This document shows, one piece after another, positions 50,109 through 58,725 of a stretch of 64,000 nt of DNA (the first letter of the stretch is position 1; the number at the start of each line of letters is the position of its first letter). Origin of the DNA: Hydrogenophaga sp. GTDB lineage: Bacteria; Pseudomonadota; Gammaproteobacteria; Burkholderiales; Burkholderiaceae_C. The stretch is taken from assembly GCF_014773545.1 (NCBI RefSeq), contig NZ_SDDV01000001.1, positions 62,001 through 126,000 of the forward strand, in the 5' to 3' direction. The notes below the pieces were generated by a model, which worked only from the letters and a program-made list of their open reading frames with translations, was not told the DNA's origin and ran no database searches. The position numbers were made by a program, and so were the translations under genes.

Positions 50109-50134
50109 GGTGCAGAAGTGGGCTGCGCTGGCGT

Positions 50135-51265
50135 TCAGTCGCCGCCCAGCGCGCTGCGGATGACGCCGCCGCCCAGGCAGACCTCGCCGTCGTAGAGCAC
50201 GGCACTTTGGCCCGGTGTCACGGCCCATTGTGGTGCGGCAAAGCGCAGCGCAAAGCCCGGCTCACCCTCGGCCTCGAAGCGGCAGGGTGCGTCGGTCTGC
50301 CGGTAGCGTGTCTTGGCGCTCAGATCGACCGCCGTCGGCACCTGGCCCGCGACCCAGCTGGCGTCTTGTGCATGCAGCGCGCTCGAGAGCAAGCAGGCGT
50401 GGTTGTGCCCTTGCACCACCCACAGCGTGTTGTTTTGCATGTCTTTGCGCGCCACGAACCAGGGCAGGTGCAGGCCGTCGGTTTCGGGGTGCGGCGGAGC
50501 AGTCATTTTTTTAACGCCGCCAATACCCAACCCCTGACGTTGACCCAGCGTGTAAAAACTCAGACCCACGTGTTGGCCGATGATGCGGCCGTGCGGGTCT
50601 TTGATCGGGCCGGGTTCCTTGGCGATGTAGCGGTTCAGAAAATCACGGAACGGCCGCTCACCGATGAAGCAAATGCCGGTTGAATCTTTCTTTTTCGCAT
50701 TCGGCAGACCGATTTGTGCAGCGATGCGCCGCACCTCGGTCTTGGGCAGCTCACCGACCGGGAACAGCGTTTGACCGAGCTGCGCCTGGTTCAGACGGTG
50801 TAAAAAATAGCTCTGATCTTTCAGCGCGTCCAGGCCCTTGAGCAGCTCGTAGCGGTCGCGGCTTTCGTTGTGACGCACGCGCGCGTAATGCCCGGTGGCT
50901 ATTTTCTCGGCGCCCAGGCGAACGGCGTGGTCCAAAAAAGCTTTGAACTTGATTTCGGCGTTGCACAGCACGTCGGGGTTTGGCGTGCGCCCGGCCAGAT
51001 GCTCGCGCAAAAACTCGGCGAACACACGGTCTTTGTATTCGGCCGCAAAATTGACGTGTTCGATCTCAATTCCCAGCACGTCGGCCACACTGGCAGCGTC
51101 CAGCCAGTCCTGCCGACTCGAGCAGTAGGCGCTGTCGTCGTCGTCTTCCCAGTTCTTCATGAAGATGCCGACCACCTCATATCCCTGCTCCTTGAGCAGG
51201 TGCGCGCTCACCGCCGAGTCCACGCCGCCGCTGAGCCCCACCACCACGCGCTGTTTGCTTGTCAT
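50135..51265 (-). CDS. mnmA: tRNA-specific 2-thiouridylase
   Basis: Places sulfur at C2 of the wobble uridine in tRNA Lys, Glu and Gln. The 376-aa protein has the PP-loop [20 protein letters not shown], the two catalytic cysteines in [13 protein letters not shown] and [11 protein letters not shown], and ATGHYAR. ATG 51265 ([10 protein letters not shown]) is preferred to the upstream frame start at 51349. Confidence 0.97.
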   Translation of the reverse strand: MTSKQRVVVGLSGGVDSAVSAHLLKEQGYEVVGIFMKNWEDDDDSAYCSSRQDWLDAASVADVLGIEIEHVNFAAEYKDRVFAEFLREHLAGRTPNPDVLCNAEIKFKAFLDHAVRLGAEKIATGHYARVRHNESRDRYELLKGLDALKDQSYFLHRLNQAQLGQTLFPVGELPKTEVRRIAAQIGLPNAKKKDSTGICFIGERPFRDFLNRYIAKEPGPIKDPHGRIIGQHVGLSFYTLGQRQGLGIGGVKKMTAPPHPETDGLHLPWFVARKDMQNNTLWVVQGHNHACLLSSALHAQDASWVAGQVPTAVDLSAKTRYRQTDAPCRFEAEGEPGFALRFAAPQWAVTPGQSAVLYDGEVCLGGGVIRSALGGD

Positions 51266-51429
51266 AGGGGAATTATCCGCGTGGCCGGGTGTGCTCGCCG
51301 GGCCGGCGGGGCATCGTGCAAATCGATGGTTGATGGCGACCAATGCCATCGAACGATCGCTGGCTCGCTTGCGCTTACATTGGCGTCATATGCGGGTGCA
51401 ACGGCCCGCACAAACCCAGGAACCCGATC

Positions 51430-52212
51430 ATGACCCGCTGGCCCACGTTGTTCATCTCACACGGCGCGCCCACTTTTGCGCTCGAACCCGGCCGGGCCGG
51501 TGCGGCGCTCAGCGCTTTGGGTCAGAAGTTGCAGCGCCCGGCCGCCGTGCTGGTGGTCTCGCCGCACTGGAGCACGCGCCATCCACGCGTGGCCAGCAGC
51601 GCCGCGCCCAAGACCCTGCACGATTTCGGTGGCTTCTCGCCTGCGCTCTACCAATTGAACTACCCGGCGCCTGGCCACCCGCTGCTGGCGGCGCGCGCCG
51701 TCGAACTGCTGCGCGCGGCCGCTTGGTCTGCCGAGCCCGACGACCGGTGGGGTCTGGACCACGGCGCCTGGGTGCCGCTGCTGCACCTGTATCCACAGGC
51801 CAATGTGCCGGTGTTTCAGGTCTCGCTGCCGGTGTGGCTGGACGGCGCGCGCGCCTACGCCCTGGGCCAGGCGCTGGCGCCGCTGGCGTTGGAAGGCGTG
51901 CTCATCGTCGGTTCGGGCAGTTTGACGCACAACCTCTATGACGTGCGCTTTGACGCCCCAGCGGCCGAGGTACAAGCCTATGCGGTCGAGTTCACCGCCT
52001 GGATCGAGCAAACGCTGCGCCAGCGCGACCATGCGCGCTTGCAGCAGGTCATGACGCTGGCACCACATGCCGAGCGCGCCCACCCGAGCGCCGAACACCT
52101 GTGGCCGCTGCTGCTGGCCGCCGGTGCGGCAGGGGTGCAGGCGGCGGCAACACGCATCGACGGCGGCATCACCCACGGCGTGCTGTCCATGGATGCCTAT
52201 CGGTTTGACTAA
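51430..52212 (+). CDS. Extradiol ring-cleavage dioxygenase, LigB/DODA (YgiD) type
   Basis: A 260-aa protein: LFISHGAPTFALEPG, VVSPHWSTRHPRV, DFGGFSPALYQLNYPAPGHP, RWGLDHGAWVPLLHLYP and LIVGSGSLTHNLYDV, with the metal-binding His residues of the class III dioxygenase fold. E. coli YgiD opens the ring of DOPA in vitro; the physiological substrate is not known. It is divergent from mnmA. Confidence 0.9.
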   Translation: MTRWPTLFISHGAPTFALEPGRAGAALSALGQKLQRPAAVLVVSPHWSTRHPRVASSAAPKTLHDFGGFSPALYQLNYPAPGHPLLAARAVELLRAAAWSAEPDDRWGLDHGAWVPLLHLYPQANVPVFQVSLPVWLDGARAYALGQALAPLALEGVLIVGSGSLTHNLYDVRFDAPAAEVQAYAVEFTAWIEQTLRQRDHARLQQVMTLAPHAERAHPSAEHLWPLLLAAGAAGVQAAATRIDGGITHGVLSMDAYRFD

Positions 52213-52399
52213 CTTGCGTTCTGAGGCGAGCCGCCGCTTGCAGTGAGTCGCCCCGATGACGTAAATTTGGTCGTCGGCCCAGCACCACCGTCCGCTCAGT
52301 AGCCCGAAAGCCGACCTGTAATTGATCGCGTGATCGCGCGCTTCGGGCTGGCTTGCATGGGGGATTGGCTGGATTGGCTTGCTGTGGCAGACTTGGCCG
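52213..52399 (+). other. Intergenic region before arfB
   Basis: A 187-bp gap with no recognised gene. The GATTGGCTGGATTGGCTT duplication at 52362-52380 is a small direct repeat. No clear promoter is seen. Confidence 0.3.
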
Positions 52400-52813
52400 A
52401 TGAAGTTTTTCGCTCCCTCAGTGAGTGCGGCCGAAGTCGAATTCACCGCCATCCGCGCCCAGGGTTCGGGTGGGCAGAACGTCAACAAGGTGTCGAACGC
52501 GGTACACCTGCGCTTTACCGTTCGTACTTCGTCCTTGCCGCAAGACATTCAGGCGCGCCTGCTGGCCTTGAGCGACCAGCGCATCAGCGCCGCAGGCGTG
52601 ATTGTCATCAAGGCGCAAAGCAGCCGCAGCCTGGAGCACAACAAAGCCCAGGCGCTGGCGCGTTTGCAAGACCTGGTCGACCGTGCCGCGCGCGTGCCCA
52701 AGCGCCGCCTGGCCACACGGCCGACGCTGGGTTCTGAGCAACGGCGCTTGCAGGGAAAGGCCAAGCGCGCCGATATCAAGTCGCAGCGCTGCCGGGTTGC
52801 AGGGGTCGACTGA
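52400..52813 (+). CDS. arfB: Alternative ribosome-rescue factor ArfB (peptidyl-tRNA hydrolase)
   Basis: A 137-aa protein with the GGQ motif in AQGSGGQNVNKVSNAVHLRF and the basic C-terminal tail (KRRLATRPTLGSEQRRLQGK) that enters the mRNA channel of stalled ribosomes. It releases peptides on non-stop ribosomes. ATG 52400 (MKFFAPS) is preferred to 52379. It is convergent with a small minus-strand ORF. Confidence 0.93.
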   Translation: MKFFAPSVSAAEVEFTAIRAQGSGGQNVNKVSNAVHLRFTVRTSSLPQDIQARLLALSDQRISAAGVIVIKAQSSRSLEHNKAQALARLQDLVDRAARVPKRRLATRPTLGSEQRRLQGKAKRADIKSQRCRVAGVD

Positions 52814-52996
52814 TCAAGGTGTTGCGGCAATTTGCCTGTCGAGCGCGCGCTGCAGCAAGAGCCGGCGGGTGCGCTCTGCCAGACGGTCCGATTCAGCCTG
52901 GAAACCGCAGGTAGCGCTGTCACCCAGAAGGCGCGTCTGCGCGTGGGTACAAAAGTGAGTGTCCATGCGGCATTCCAAGCGGAAATCAGCGCTCAA
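52814..52996 (-). CDS. Possible small protein of unknown function
   Basis: A 60-aa ORF (TTG 52996), or 50 aa from ATG 52966: MDTHFCTHAQTRLLGDSATC, then GFQAESDRLAERTRRLLLQR. The mixed Cys/His N-terminus followed by an amphipathic helix looks protein-like rather than random, and the frame fills the gap between convergent arfB and the NudJ-like gene. There is no strong ribosome-binding site. It may be a real small gene on the same strand as the Nudix gene. Confidence 0.4.
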   Translation of the reverse strand: MSADFRLECRMDTHFCTHAQTRLLGDSATCGFQAESDRLAERTRRLLLQRALDRQIAATP

Positions 52997-53011
52997 CTGC
53001 GGTTTTTAGGC

Positions 53012-53497
53012 TCAGTCGGCCCGCGCCAGCACCGAGCTGTCGGTCTGCATCAATTCGAGCGGATAGCGCTGGCCGCTCAAGTGGTCTTGCACGCAGCGCA
53101 GCAGCAGCGGGCTGCGATGGCGTGCGCTGCTGGCGTGGAGTTCGTCGGGCGTGAGCCAGAGTGTGCGCACGATGGCCGGATCGAGGGAGCGGCCGCTTTC
53201 GGGCGCGCCGAGATCGCCGCAAAAGGCAAAGCGCAGGTAGCTGATGTCTTCACCCGTTCCGTCGCGCTGCAGGCGCCAGAGGTAGACGCCGACCAAGGCG
53301 GTGGGCGTGAAGCTGTGGCCGGTTTCTTCCAGTGTCTCGCGTGCGACGGCCTGGGCCGGGCTCTCGAAGGGTTCGAGGTGGCCGGCCGGGTTGTTCAGGC
53401 GCAGGCCTTCGGGCGTGTGTTCTTCCACCAGCAGGTAGCGGCCGCCGCGCTCTATGATGGCGGCCACGGTGACGCTGGGTTTCCATCGGGTGTCCAT
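53012..53497 (-). CDS. nudJ: Nudix hydrolase, NudJ-like phosphatase
   Basis: A 161-aa Nudix protein with the box GHLEPFESPAQAVARETLEE (GX5EX7REUXEEXGU pattern) after KPSVTVAAIIERGGRYLLVE. NudJ acts on HMP-PP, a thiamine precursor, and nucleoside di- and triphosphates. In gamma-proteobacteria nudJ often adjoins mnmA, and here the two genes are only about 1.7 kb apart. A GTG start at 53521 would add 8 residues. Confidence 0.8.
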   Translation of the reverse strand: MDTRWKPSVTVAAIIERGGRYLLVEEHTPEGLRLNNPAGHLEPFESPAQAVARETLEETGHSFTPTALVGVYLWRLQRDGTGEDISYLRFAFCGDLGAPESGRSLDPAIVRTLWLTPDELHASSARHRSPLLLRCVQDHLSGQRYPLELMQTDSSVLARAD

Positions 53498-53624
53498 GGG
53501 CGCATTATCTTGAATTGTCACGGCGAATCAGGCGCAGGGGTCGTGCGGTCGAGTGGGGTGCCCGGCGGCTTTCAGGTAAGCTTGCACACAATTCATCTTT
53601 TGTTGCGCGAGTGAGGAGAACTTT

Positions 53625-54758
53625 ATGCTGATTGGCGTACCCGCTGAGACCACGGTGGGCGAGACTCGGGTGGCTGTCACCCCAGAGACGGCGAAAAAAT
53701 TTCTGGCGCAGGGCCACACACTGCGGGTGCAAAGTGGCGCAGGTGTGGCCGCCAGTGTGCCCGATGCCGCCTACGCGGCGCTGGGTGTTCAGATGTGCGA
53801 CGCAGCCGGCGCTTTCGGTTGCGATCTGGTGCTCAAGGTGCGTGCACCGCTGGAGAACGAGCTCGCCCTCATGCGGCCCGGCGCCGCCGTGGTGGGCATG
53901 CTCAACCCGTTTGACGCGCCCGGCCTGCAACGCCTGGCGGCGGCCCAATTGACCGCGTTTGCCCTTGAGGCCGCACCGCGCAGCACGCGCGCGCAAAGCA
54001 TGGACGTGTTGTCTTCGCAGGCCAACATCGCTGGTTACAAGGCCGTCATGCTGGCGGCTAACGCCTACCAGCGCTTCTTTCCCATGCTGATGACGGCAGC
54101 CGGCACGGTCAAGGCCGCGCGCGTCGTCATTCTTGGCGTTGGCGTGGCGGGCTTGCAGGCGATTGCCACCGCCAAGCGTCTGGGCGCCGTGATCGAGGCC
54201 TCCGACGTGCGTCCCAGCGTGAGAGAGCAGGTCGAATCGCTGGGCGGCAAGTTCATCGACGTGCCGTATGAAACGGCCGAGGAAAAAGAGGCCGCCGAGG
54301 GGGTAGGTGGTTACGCCCGACCGATGCCGCCGGGCTGGCTGGAGCGTCAGAAAGTCGAAGTGGCCAAGCGCGTGGCGCAGGCCGACGTGGTGATCTCGAC
54401 CGCGCTCATCCCTGGCCGTGCTGCGCCGACGCTGATCACCGAAGAAATGGTCAAAAGCATGAAGCCTGGTTCGGTGATCGTAGACCTTGCGGCCGGCAAA
54501 GGCCCGCAAGGCGTGGGCGGCAATTGTCCGCTGACCGAAACCGACCGCAGCGTGCTCAAGCACGGCGTGCTGTTGATTGGCCACAGCAACCTGGCCGCGC
54601 TGGTGGCGGCCGACGCTTCGGCCCTGTACGCGCGCAACGTGCTCGACTTTTCCAAGCTCATCATCAACCAAGACCGTGCGCTGCACCTAGACTTGCAAGA
54701 TGACATTGTGGCGGCCTGCCTGATGGCGCATGGCGGCGAGGTCAAGCGCGCTCAGTGA
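53625..54758 (+). CDS. pntAA: NAD(P) transhydrogenase subunit alpha, part 1
   Basis: A 377-aa soluble NAD(H)-binding domain I of the proton-translocating transhydrogenase: MLIGVPAETTVGETRVAVTP, RSTRAQSMDVLSSQANIAGY, VVILGVGVAGLQAIATAKRL with the acidic EASDVRP, VVISTALIPGRAAPTLITEE and DLAAGKGPQGVGGNCPLTE. In E. coli this is fused to the membrane part; here it is split, as in many proteobacteria. The complex uses proton motive force to make NADPH. Confidence 0.95.
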   Translation: MLIGVPAETTVGETRVAVTPETAKKFLAQGHTLRVQSGAGVAASVPDAAYAALGVQMCDAAGAFGCDLVLKVRAPLENELALMRPGAAVVGMLNPFDAPGLQRLAAAQLTAFALEAAPRSTRAQSMDVLSSQANIAGYKAVMLAANAYQRFFPMLMTAAGTVKAARVVILGVGVAGLQAIATAKRLGAVIEASDVRPSVREQVESLGGKFIDVPYETAEEKEAAEGVGGYARPMPPGWLERQKVEVAKRVAQADVVISTALIPGRAAPTLITEEMVKSMKPGSVIVDLAAGKGPQGVGGNCPLTETDRSVLKHGVLLIGHSNLAALVAADASALYARNVLDFSKLIINQDRALHLDLQDDIVAACLMAHGGEVKRAQ

Positions 54759-54833
54759 ATCGGCGCTCCGCGGTCTGGCCCCGCGCTGCCTCGATGAGAA
54801 ATTCCAACCCTTGACGCTGATTCGGAGCAACAT

Positions 54834-55160
54834 ATGGAAATCGTATCCCCCACCATCATCAACCTGATTATTTTCGTGCTGGCTATTTACGTCGGCTATC
54901 ACGTGGTCTGGAACGTGACCCCGGCCTTGCACACGCCGCTGATGGCGGTCACCAACGCCATCTCGGCCATTGTCATCGTCGGCGCCATCCTGGCCGCTGC
55001 GCTGACCGAAACCGCTCTGGGTCAGATCATGGGCGTGCTGGCTGTTGCGCTGGCGGCGGTCAATGTGTTTGGCGGCTTTCTCGTCACCCGGCGCATGCTC
55101 GAGATGTTCAAGAAAAAAGAACGCAAACCAGCCGCCAGCGCGGATGGGGTCAAGTCATGA
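54834..55160 (+). CDS. pntAB: NAD(P) transhydrogenase subunit alpha, part 2
   Basis: A 108-aa membrane subunit with three to four helices (TIINLIIFVLAIYVGYHVVW, ISAIVIVGAILAAALTE, IMGVLAVALAAVNVFGGFLV) and a basic tail (MLEMFKKKERKP). Together with PntB it forms the proton channel. It lies 75 bases after pntAA. Confidence 0.94.
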   Translation: MEIVSPTIINLIIFVLAIYVGYHVVWNVTPALHTPLMAVTNAISAIVIVGAILAAALTETALGQIMGVLAVALAAVNVFGGFLVTRRMLEMFKKKERKPAASADGVKS

Positions 55161-55216
55161 GCGCAGCGCAGAACCACTTGCGGCTCGCCGAAATGAATCT
55201 GGGATTAAAAAAATGA
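55157..55216 (+). CDS. Possible 19-codon coupling ORF before pntB
   Basis: ATG 55157 overlaps the pntAB stop and opens a 19-codon frame (MSAAQNHLRLAEMNLGLKK) whose TGA overlaps the pntB ATG at 55213. Such a chain of overlapping starts and stops suggests translational coupling. A functional peptide is unlikely. Confidence 0.3.
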   Translation: MSAAQNHLRLAEMNLGLKK

Positions 55217-56634
55217 GCATGAACCTCGTCACGCTGCTGTACCTGGTCGCTTCGGTCTGTTTCATCCAGGCTTTGAAGGGGCTTTCGCACCCGACCTCGT
55301 CGATACGCGGCAATCTTTTTGGCATGGTCGGCATGGCGATTGCCATCCTGACCACCATTGCGCTGGTGATCAAATTGGCCGGTGGCATCGCCGCTGGCAT
55401 GCCGCTGGTGCTGGGGGGGCTGCTGGTGGGCGGCGTACTCGGCACGCTGATGGCCAAGCGGGTCGAGATGACCAAAATGCCTGAGCTGGTGGCCTTCATG
55501 CACAGCATGATTGGCATGGCGGCGGTCTGCATCGCGGTGGCGGTGGTGGCCGAACCCTGGGTGTTTGGCATCACCGAGCGCGGCGAGCCGATTCCGTTTG
55601 GCAACAAATTCGAGCTGTTCCTGGGTGCGGCCATTGGCGCCATCACCTTCAGCGGCTCGGTCATTGCCTTTGGCAAGCTGTCGGGCAAGTACAGGTTCCG
55701 GTTGTTCCAGGGCGCACCCGTGACTTTTTCCGGGCAGCACACGCTCAACCTGGTGCTGGGCATCATTACCGTTGCGCTGGGCGTGTACTTTTCCTTCACC
55801 GAGAACTGGACCGCATTTTTCATCCTGATTGCGATCTCGTTCGTGCTCGGCGTGCTCATCATCATTCCGATTGGTGGCGCCGATATGCCGGTGGTGGTGT
55901 CCATGCTCAACAGCTATTCGGGCTGGGCTGCGGCCGGCATTGGCTTCAGTTTGAACAACAGCATGCTGATCATCGCCGGTTCGCTGGTCGGCAGCTCGGG
56001 TGCGATTTTGAGCTACATCATGTGCAAGGCCATGAACCGCTCGTTCTTCAACGTCATTCTGGGCGGCTTCGGCGGTGAGACAGCGGTTGCTGCCGGCAAG
56101 GCCGAGCAGCGGCCAGTGAAAAGCGGCAGCGCCGACGACGCGGCCTTCGTGCTCGGCAACGCCGAGACGGTGGTCATCGTGCCCGGCTACGGCCTGGCGG
56201 TGGCGCGCGCTCAGCACGCGGTCAAGGAGTTGGCGCACAAGCTGAGCGAGAAGGGCATCACGGTGAAATACGCCATTCACCCGGTCGCCGGGCGTATGCC
56301 GGGCCACATGAACGTGCTGCTGGCCGAGGCCGAGGTGCCGTACGACCAGGTGTTCGAGATGGAGGACATCAACGGCGAATTCGGCCAGGCCGACGTGGCG
56401 ATCATTCTGGGTGCCAACGACGTGGTGAATCCGGCCGCGCTGCAAAAAGGCAGCTCGATCTACGGCATGCCTATTCTCGAGGCTTACAAAGCCAAGACCG
56501 TCATCGTTAATAAGCGTTCCATGGCCGCTGGCTACGCCGGGCTGGACAACGAGCTGTTCTACATGGACAAGACCATGATGGTGTTTGGCGATGCCAAGAA
56601 GGTGGTCGAGGAGATGACCAGGGCCATCGAGTAG
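55213..56634 (+). CDS. pntB: NAD(P) transhydrogenase subunit beta
   Basis: A 473-aa protein. The N-terminal half has about eight to nine transmembrane helices (LVTLLYLVASVCFIQALKGL, FSGSVIAFGKLSGKYRF, IIPIGGADMPVVVSMLNSYS). The C-terminal NADP(H)-binding domain III has VVIVPGYGLAVARAQHAVKE, HPVAGRMPGHMNVLLAEAEV, IILGANDVVNPAA and KRSMAAGYAGLDNELFY. It completes the transhydrogenase operon that supplies NADPH for biosynthesis. Confidence 0.96.
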   Translation: MSMNLVTLLYLVASVCFIQALKGLSHPTSSIRGNLFGMVGMAIAILTTIALVIKLAGGIAAGMPLVLGGLLVGGVLGTLMAKRVEMTKMPELVAFMHSMIGMAAVCIAVAVVAEPWVFGITERGEPIPFGNKFELFLGAAIGAITFSGSVIAFGKLSGKYRFRLFQGAPVTFSGQHTLNLVLGIITVALGVYFSFTENWTAFFILIAISFVLGVLIIIPIGGADMPVVVSMLNSYSGWAAAGIGFSLNNSMLIIAGSLVGSSGAILSYIMCKAMNRSFFNVILGGFGGETAVAAGKAEQRPVKSGSADDAAFVLGNAETVVIVPGYGLAVARAQHAVKELAHKLSEKGITVKYAIHPVAGRMPGHMNVLLAEAEVPYDQVFEMEDINGEFGQADVAIILGANDVVNPAALQKGSSIYGMPILEAYKAKTVIVNKRSMAAGYAGLDNELFYMDKTMMVFGDAKKVVEEMTRAIE

Positions 56635-56921
56635 GCGGCCTGTCCTGCGCTGTGGCTGTCTCACAGACGCTCCAGCCACACCAGGCTGGGCGGCGGCTGC
56701 GTTGCCGCTCTACACTCGGGCCTGTGATGGCCGCTCTCTTGCATCAAAGACAAACGCCGGTTGGAGACATCCTCCCTCAGGGGGGCAGCGGGAGGCGGGC
56801 GCGGCGTGAGCTTTTCTGTGCTGTTGCGCCCGATCCGTGCGGGCGTGGATTGAAACAATCAGACCCCGGCACCAGCGGCGCACCGCGCTGGCTGGCGGCG
56901 CTGTCGGCGCTGTGAGCAGCG
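56635..56921 (+). other. Intergenic region with hairpin and lone CRISPR-like repeat
   Basis: A 287-bp gap. GTGGCTG (56652-56658) pairs with CAGCCAC (56673-56679) just after pntB and may help end transcription. A lone CRISPR-like repeat occupies 56823-56856. No gene is recognised. Confidence 0.5.
56823..56856 (+). CRISPR. Solitary CRISPR-repeat-like sequence (type I-C-like), no array
   Basis: A 34-base segment begins GTTGCGCCCG, has an inner hairpin (CGCCCG with CGGGCG), and ends GTGGATTGAAAC, the classic 3' tail of type I-C and related repeats. There is no second copy within spacer distance on either side and no cas gene in the window. It is either an isolated repeat left from an array or a chance match in GC-rich DNA. 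Confidence 0.55.
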
Positions 56922-57581
56922 ATGGTCACGAAGGCGCCCCGTCGAACCGCTGAGCGCATTCTTGAGCTCACACTGGAGCGCTTCAATCGCTTGGGCGAGC
57001 CCAACGTATCGACCACGCTGATTGCGGCCGAACTCGGCATCAGTCCGGGCAATCTTTACTACCATTACCCGGCCAAGGAAGAGCTGATCAACGCCTTGTT
57101 CGGGCGTTTTGAAAGTGCGCTGGCGCACTTGTTGGCCACCGCTGACGGTGTGCGCAACGTGGAGGACGCCTGGGTCTTTTTGCATTCCTTGTTCGAGACG
57201 ATCTGGGCTTACCGCTTTCTCTACCGCGACCTCAACGATTTGCTGTGCAAGAACCGTTTGTTGGAGACGCATTTTCAGGCGGTGTTGAAAAACAAGACCC
57301 GCGCCATGCGCCACCTGTTGGCTGGCTTGAGCCGCCACGCGGCACTCGACATCGATGCCGCGGCGGTGGAGCCGACGGCGCGCTGCATGGTCGTGCTGTT
57401 GACCTATTGGCTGAGCTTCGAATACGTGCGCGACCCGCGCCGCGCCCTCGAGCCCGAGCACGCCCAGCAGGCCATGTTGCGCGGCGCAGAGCACGTGCTC
57501 AGTCTGTTGCTGCCCTACCTGCGGAGCGAACAACGCCAGCACTTGCAGCAGCTCTCGGCGGCCTACAAGACGCCGGGCTGA
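56922..57581 (+). CDS. TetR-family transcriptional regulator
   Basis: A 219-aa protein with an N-terminal helix-turn-helix ([40 protein letters not shown]) and a long helical ligand domain. The HTH context ([13 protein letters not shown]) is typical for TetR regulators in beta-proteobacteria. The target genes are not evident; argB downstream has its own promoter-like site. The ligand is unknown. Confidence 0.88.
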   Translation: MVTKAPRRTAERILELTLERFNRLGEPNVSTTLIAAELGISPGNLYYHYPAKEELINALFGRFESALAHLLATADGVRNVEDAWVFLHSLFETIWAYRFLYRDLNDLLCKNRLLETHFQAVLKNKTRAMRHLLAGLSRHAALDIDAAAVEPTARCMVVLLTYWLSFEYVRDPRRALEPEHAQQAMLRGAEHVLSLLLPYLRSEQRQHLQQLSAAYKTPG

Positions 57582-57611
57582 AACCGCAACCCATGTGCTC
57601 ATGCGCCCAGC

Positions 57612-57617
57612 CTACAA
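57612..57617 (+). promoter_or_regulatory. Candidate -10 box for argB
   Basis: TACAAT lies 35 bases before the argB ATG, a good distance for a -10 box. No clear -35 is seen in the GC-rich sequence before it. Confidence 0.35.
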
Positions 57618-57651
57618 TTTCGCGCCAACCCCGATACTTGGATTCTGCCCC

Positions 57652-58560
57652 ATGAACCACAAGCACTGCGCCGTTTCTCTTGACCACATTCAGCCGCGCG
57701 AGAAAGCCGAAATTCTTGCCCAGGCGCTGCCCTATATTCGCCGCTTTCACGGCAAGACCATGGTCATCAAATACGGCGGAAACGCCATGACAGACCCCGC
57801 TTTGCAGCAGGATTTTGCCGCTGACGTGGTGCTGCTCAAGCTGGTCGGCATCAAACCGGTGGTGGTGCACGGCGGCGGGCCGCAGATCGAGACCCTGTTG
57901 CAGCGCCTGGGGAAAAAAGGCCAGTTCATCCAGGGCATGCGCGTGACCGACGCCGAAACCATGCAAGTCGTCGAGTGGGTGCTTGGCGGCCAGGTGCAGC
58001 AAGACATCGTCGGTTTGATCAACGCCGCTGGCGGCAAGGCGGTCGGTCTGACCGGGCGCGACGGGGCCATGATCCGGGCCCAGAAGCTGCGACTGACCGA
58101 TACGCAAGACCCCAGCCTGGAGCACGACGTTGGCTTGGTCGGCGACATCGTCAGCATCGACCCCGGCGTCGTCCAGGCCTTGCAAAACGACGCCTTCATA
58201 CCGGTCATCAGCCCGATTGGCTTTGGCCAGCACAACGAGAGCTACAACATCAACGCCGACGTGGTGGCGGCCAAGCTGGCGATGGTGTTGCAGGCTGAAA
58301 AGCTGCTCATGCTGACCAACATCCCGGGCGTGCTCGACCAGCAGGGGCAGTTGCTGAGCGAGCTCACGCCGCGCCGCATCGACGAGCTGTGCGCCGACGG
58401 CACCATCTCCGGCGGCATGTTGCCCAAGATCGCCGGCGCCCTGGACGCGGCCAGGAGCGGCGTCAACGCGGTGCACATCATCGACGGCCGGGTGCCGCAC
58501 GCGCTCTTGCTCGAGGTGTTGGGCAAGCAGCCGCTGGGCACCTTGATCCGTTCGCACTGA
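57652..58560 (+). CDS. argB: Acetylglutamate kinase
   Basis: Phosphorylates N-acetylglutamate in arginine synthesis. The 302-aa amino-acid-kinase fold has [90 protein letters not shown] and an N-terminal helix of the hexameric, arginine-inhibited type. ATG 57652 is preferred to an upstream frame start at 57595. Confidence 0.97.
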   Translation: MNHKHCAVSLDHIQPREKAEILAQALPYIRRFHGKTMVIKYGGNAMTDPALQQDFAADVVLLKLVGIKPVVVHGGGPQIETLLQRLGKKGQFIQGMRVTDAETMQVVEWVLGGQVQQDIVGLINAAGGKAVGLTGRDGAMIRAQKLRLTDTQDPSLEHDVGLVGDIVSIDPGVVQALQNDAFIPVISPIGFGQHNESYNINADVVAAKLAMVLQAEKLLMLTNIPGVLDQQGQLLSELTPRRIDELCADGTISGGMLPKIAGALDAARSGVNAVHIIDGRVPHALLLEVLGKQPLGTLIRSH

Positions 58561-58582
58561 GCCACGCCGCTCGGGTGTTCAT

Positions 58583-58609
58583 TGCTGCGCCGTGCTGCAC
58601 GGCGCAGCA
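58583..58609. terminator. Perfect 12-bp hairpin after argB
   Basis: TGCTGCGCCGTG (58583-58594) pairs perfectly with CACGGCGCAGCA (58598-58609) around a 3-base loop, 22 bases after the argB stop. There is no T-tail, so it may be a Rho-assisted end or a 3' RNA stabiliser. The stem shares TGCTGCGCC/GGCGCAGCA with the terminator at 46733. Confidence 0.55.
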
Positions 58610-58668
58610 GCGGGCGAGATAGTTACGAATAAATTTTGGCCAGGGGCGCCGCAGGCCGGATTTTCGGT

Positions 58669-58694
58669 AAAAATAGCACGGTCGTTCTATTTTT
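58669..58694. promoter_or_regulatory. Probable TetR operator palindrome before the fatty-acid genes
   Basis: AAAAATAG (58669-58676) and CTATTTTT (58687-58694) are perfect inverted repeats flanking ACGGTCGT, giving a 26-bp near-perfect palindrome with a single mismatched pair. It lies 31 bases before the TetR ATG at 58726, so autoregulation of the TetR gene and possibly of the downstream beta-oxidation genes is likely. Confidence 0.65.
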
Positions 58695-58725
58695 TCGGTG
58701 GTTTATTTTTCCCTGTTCTACCCGC

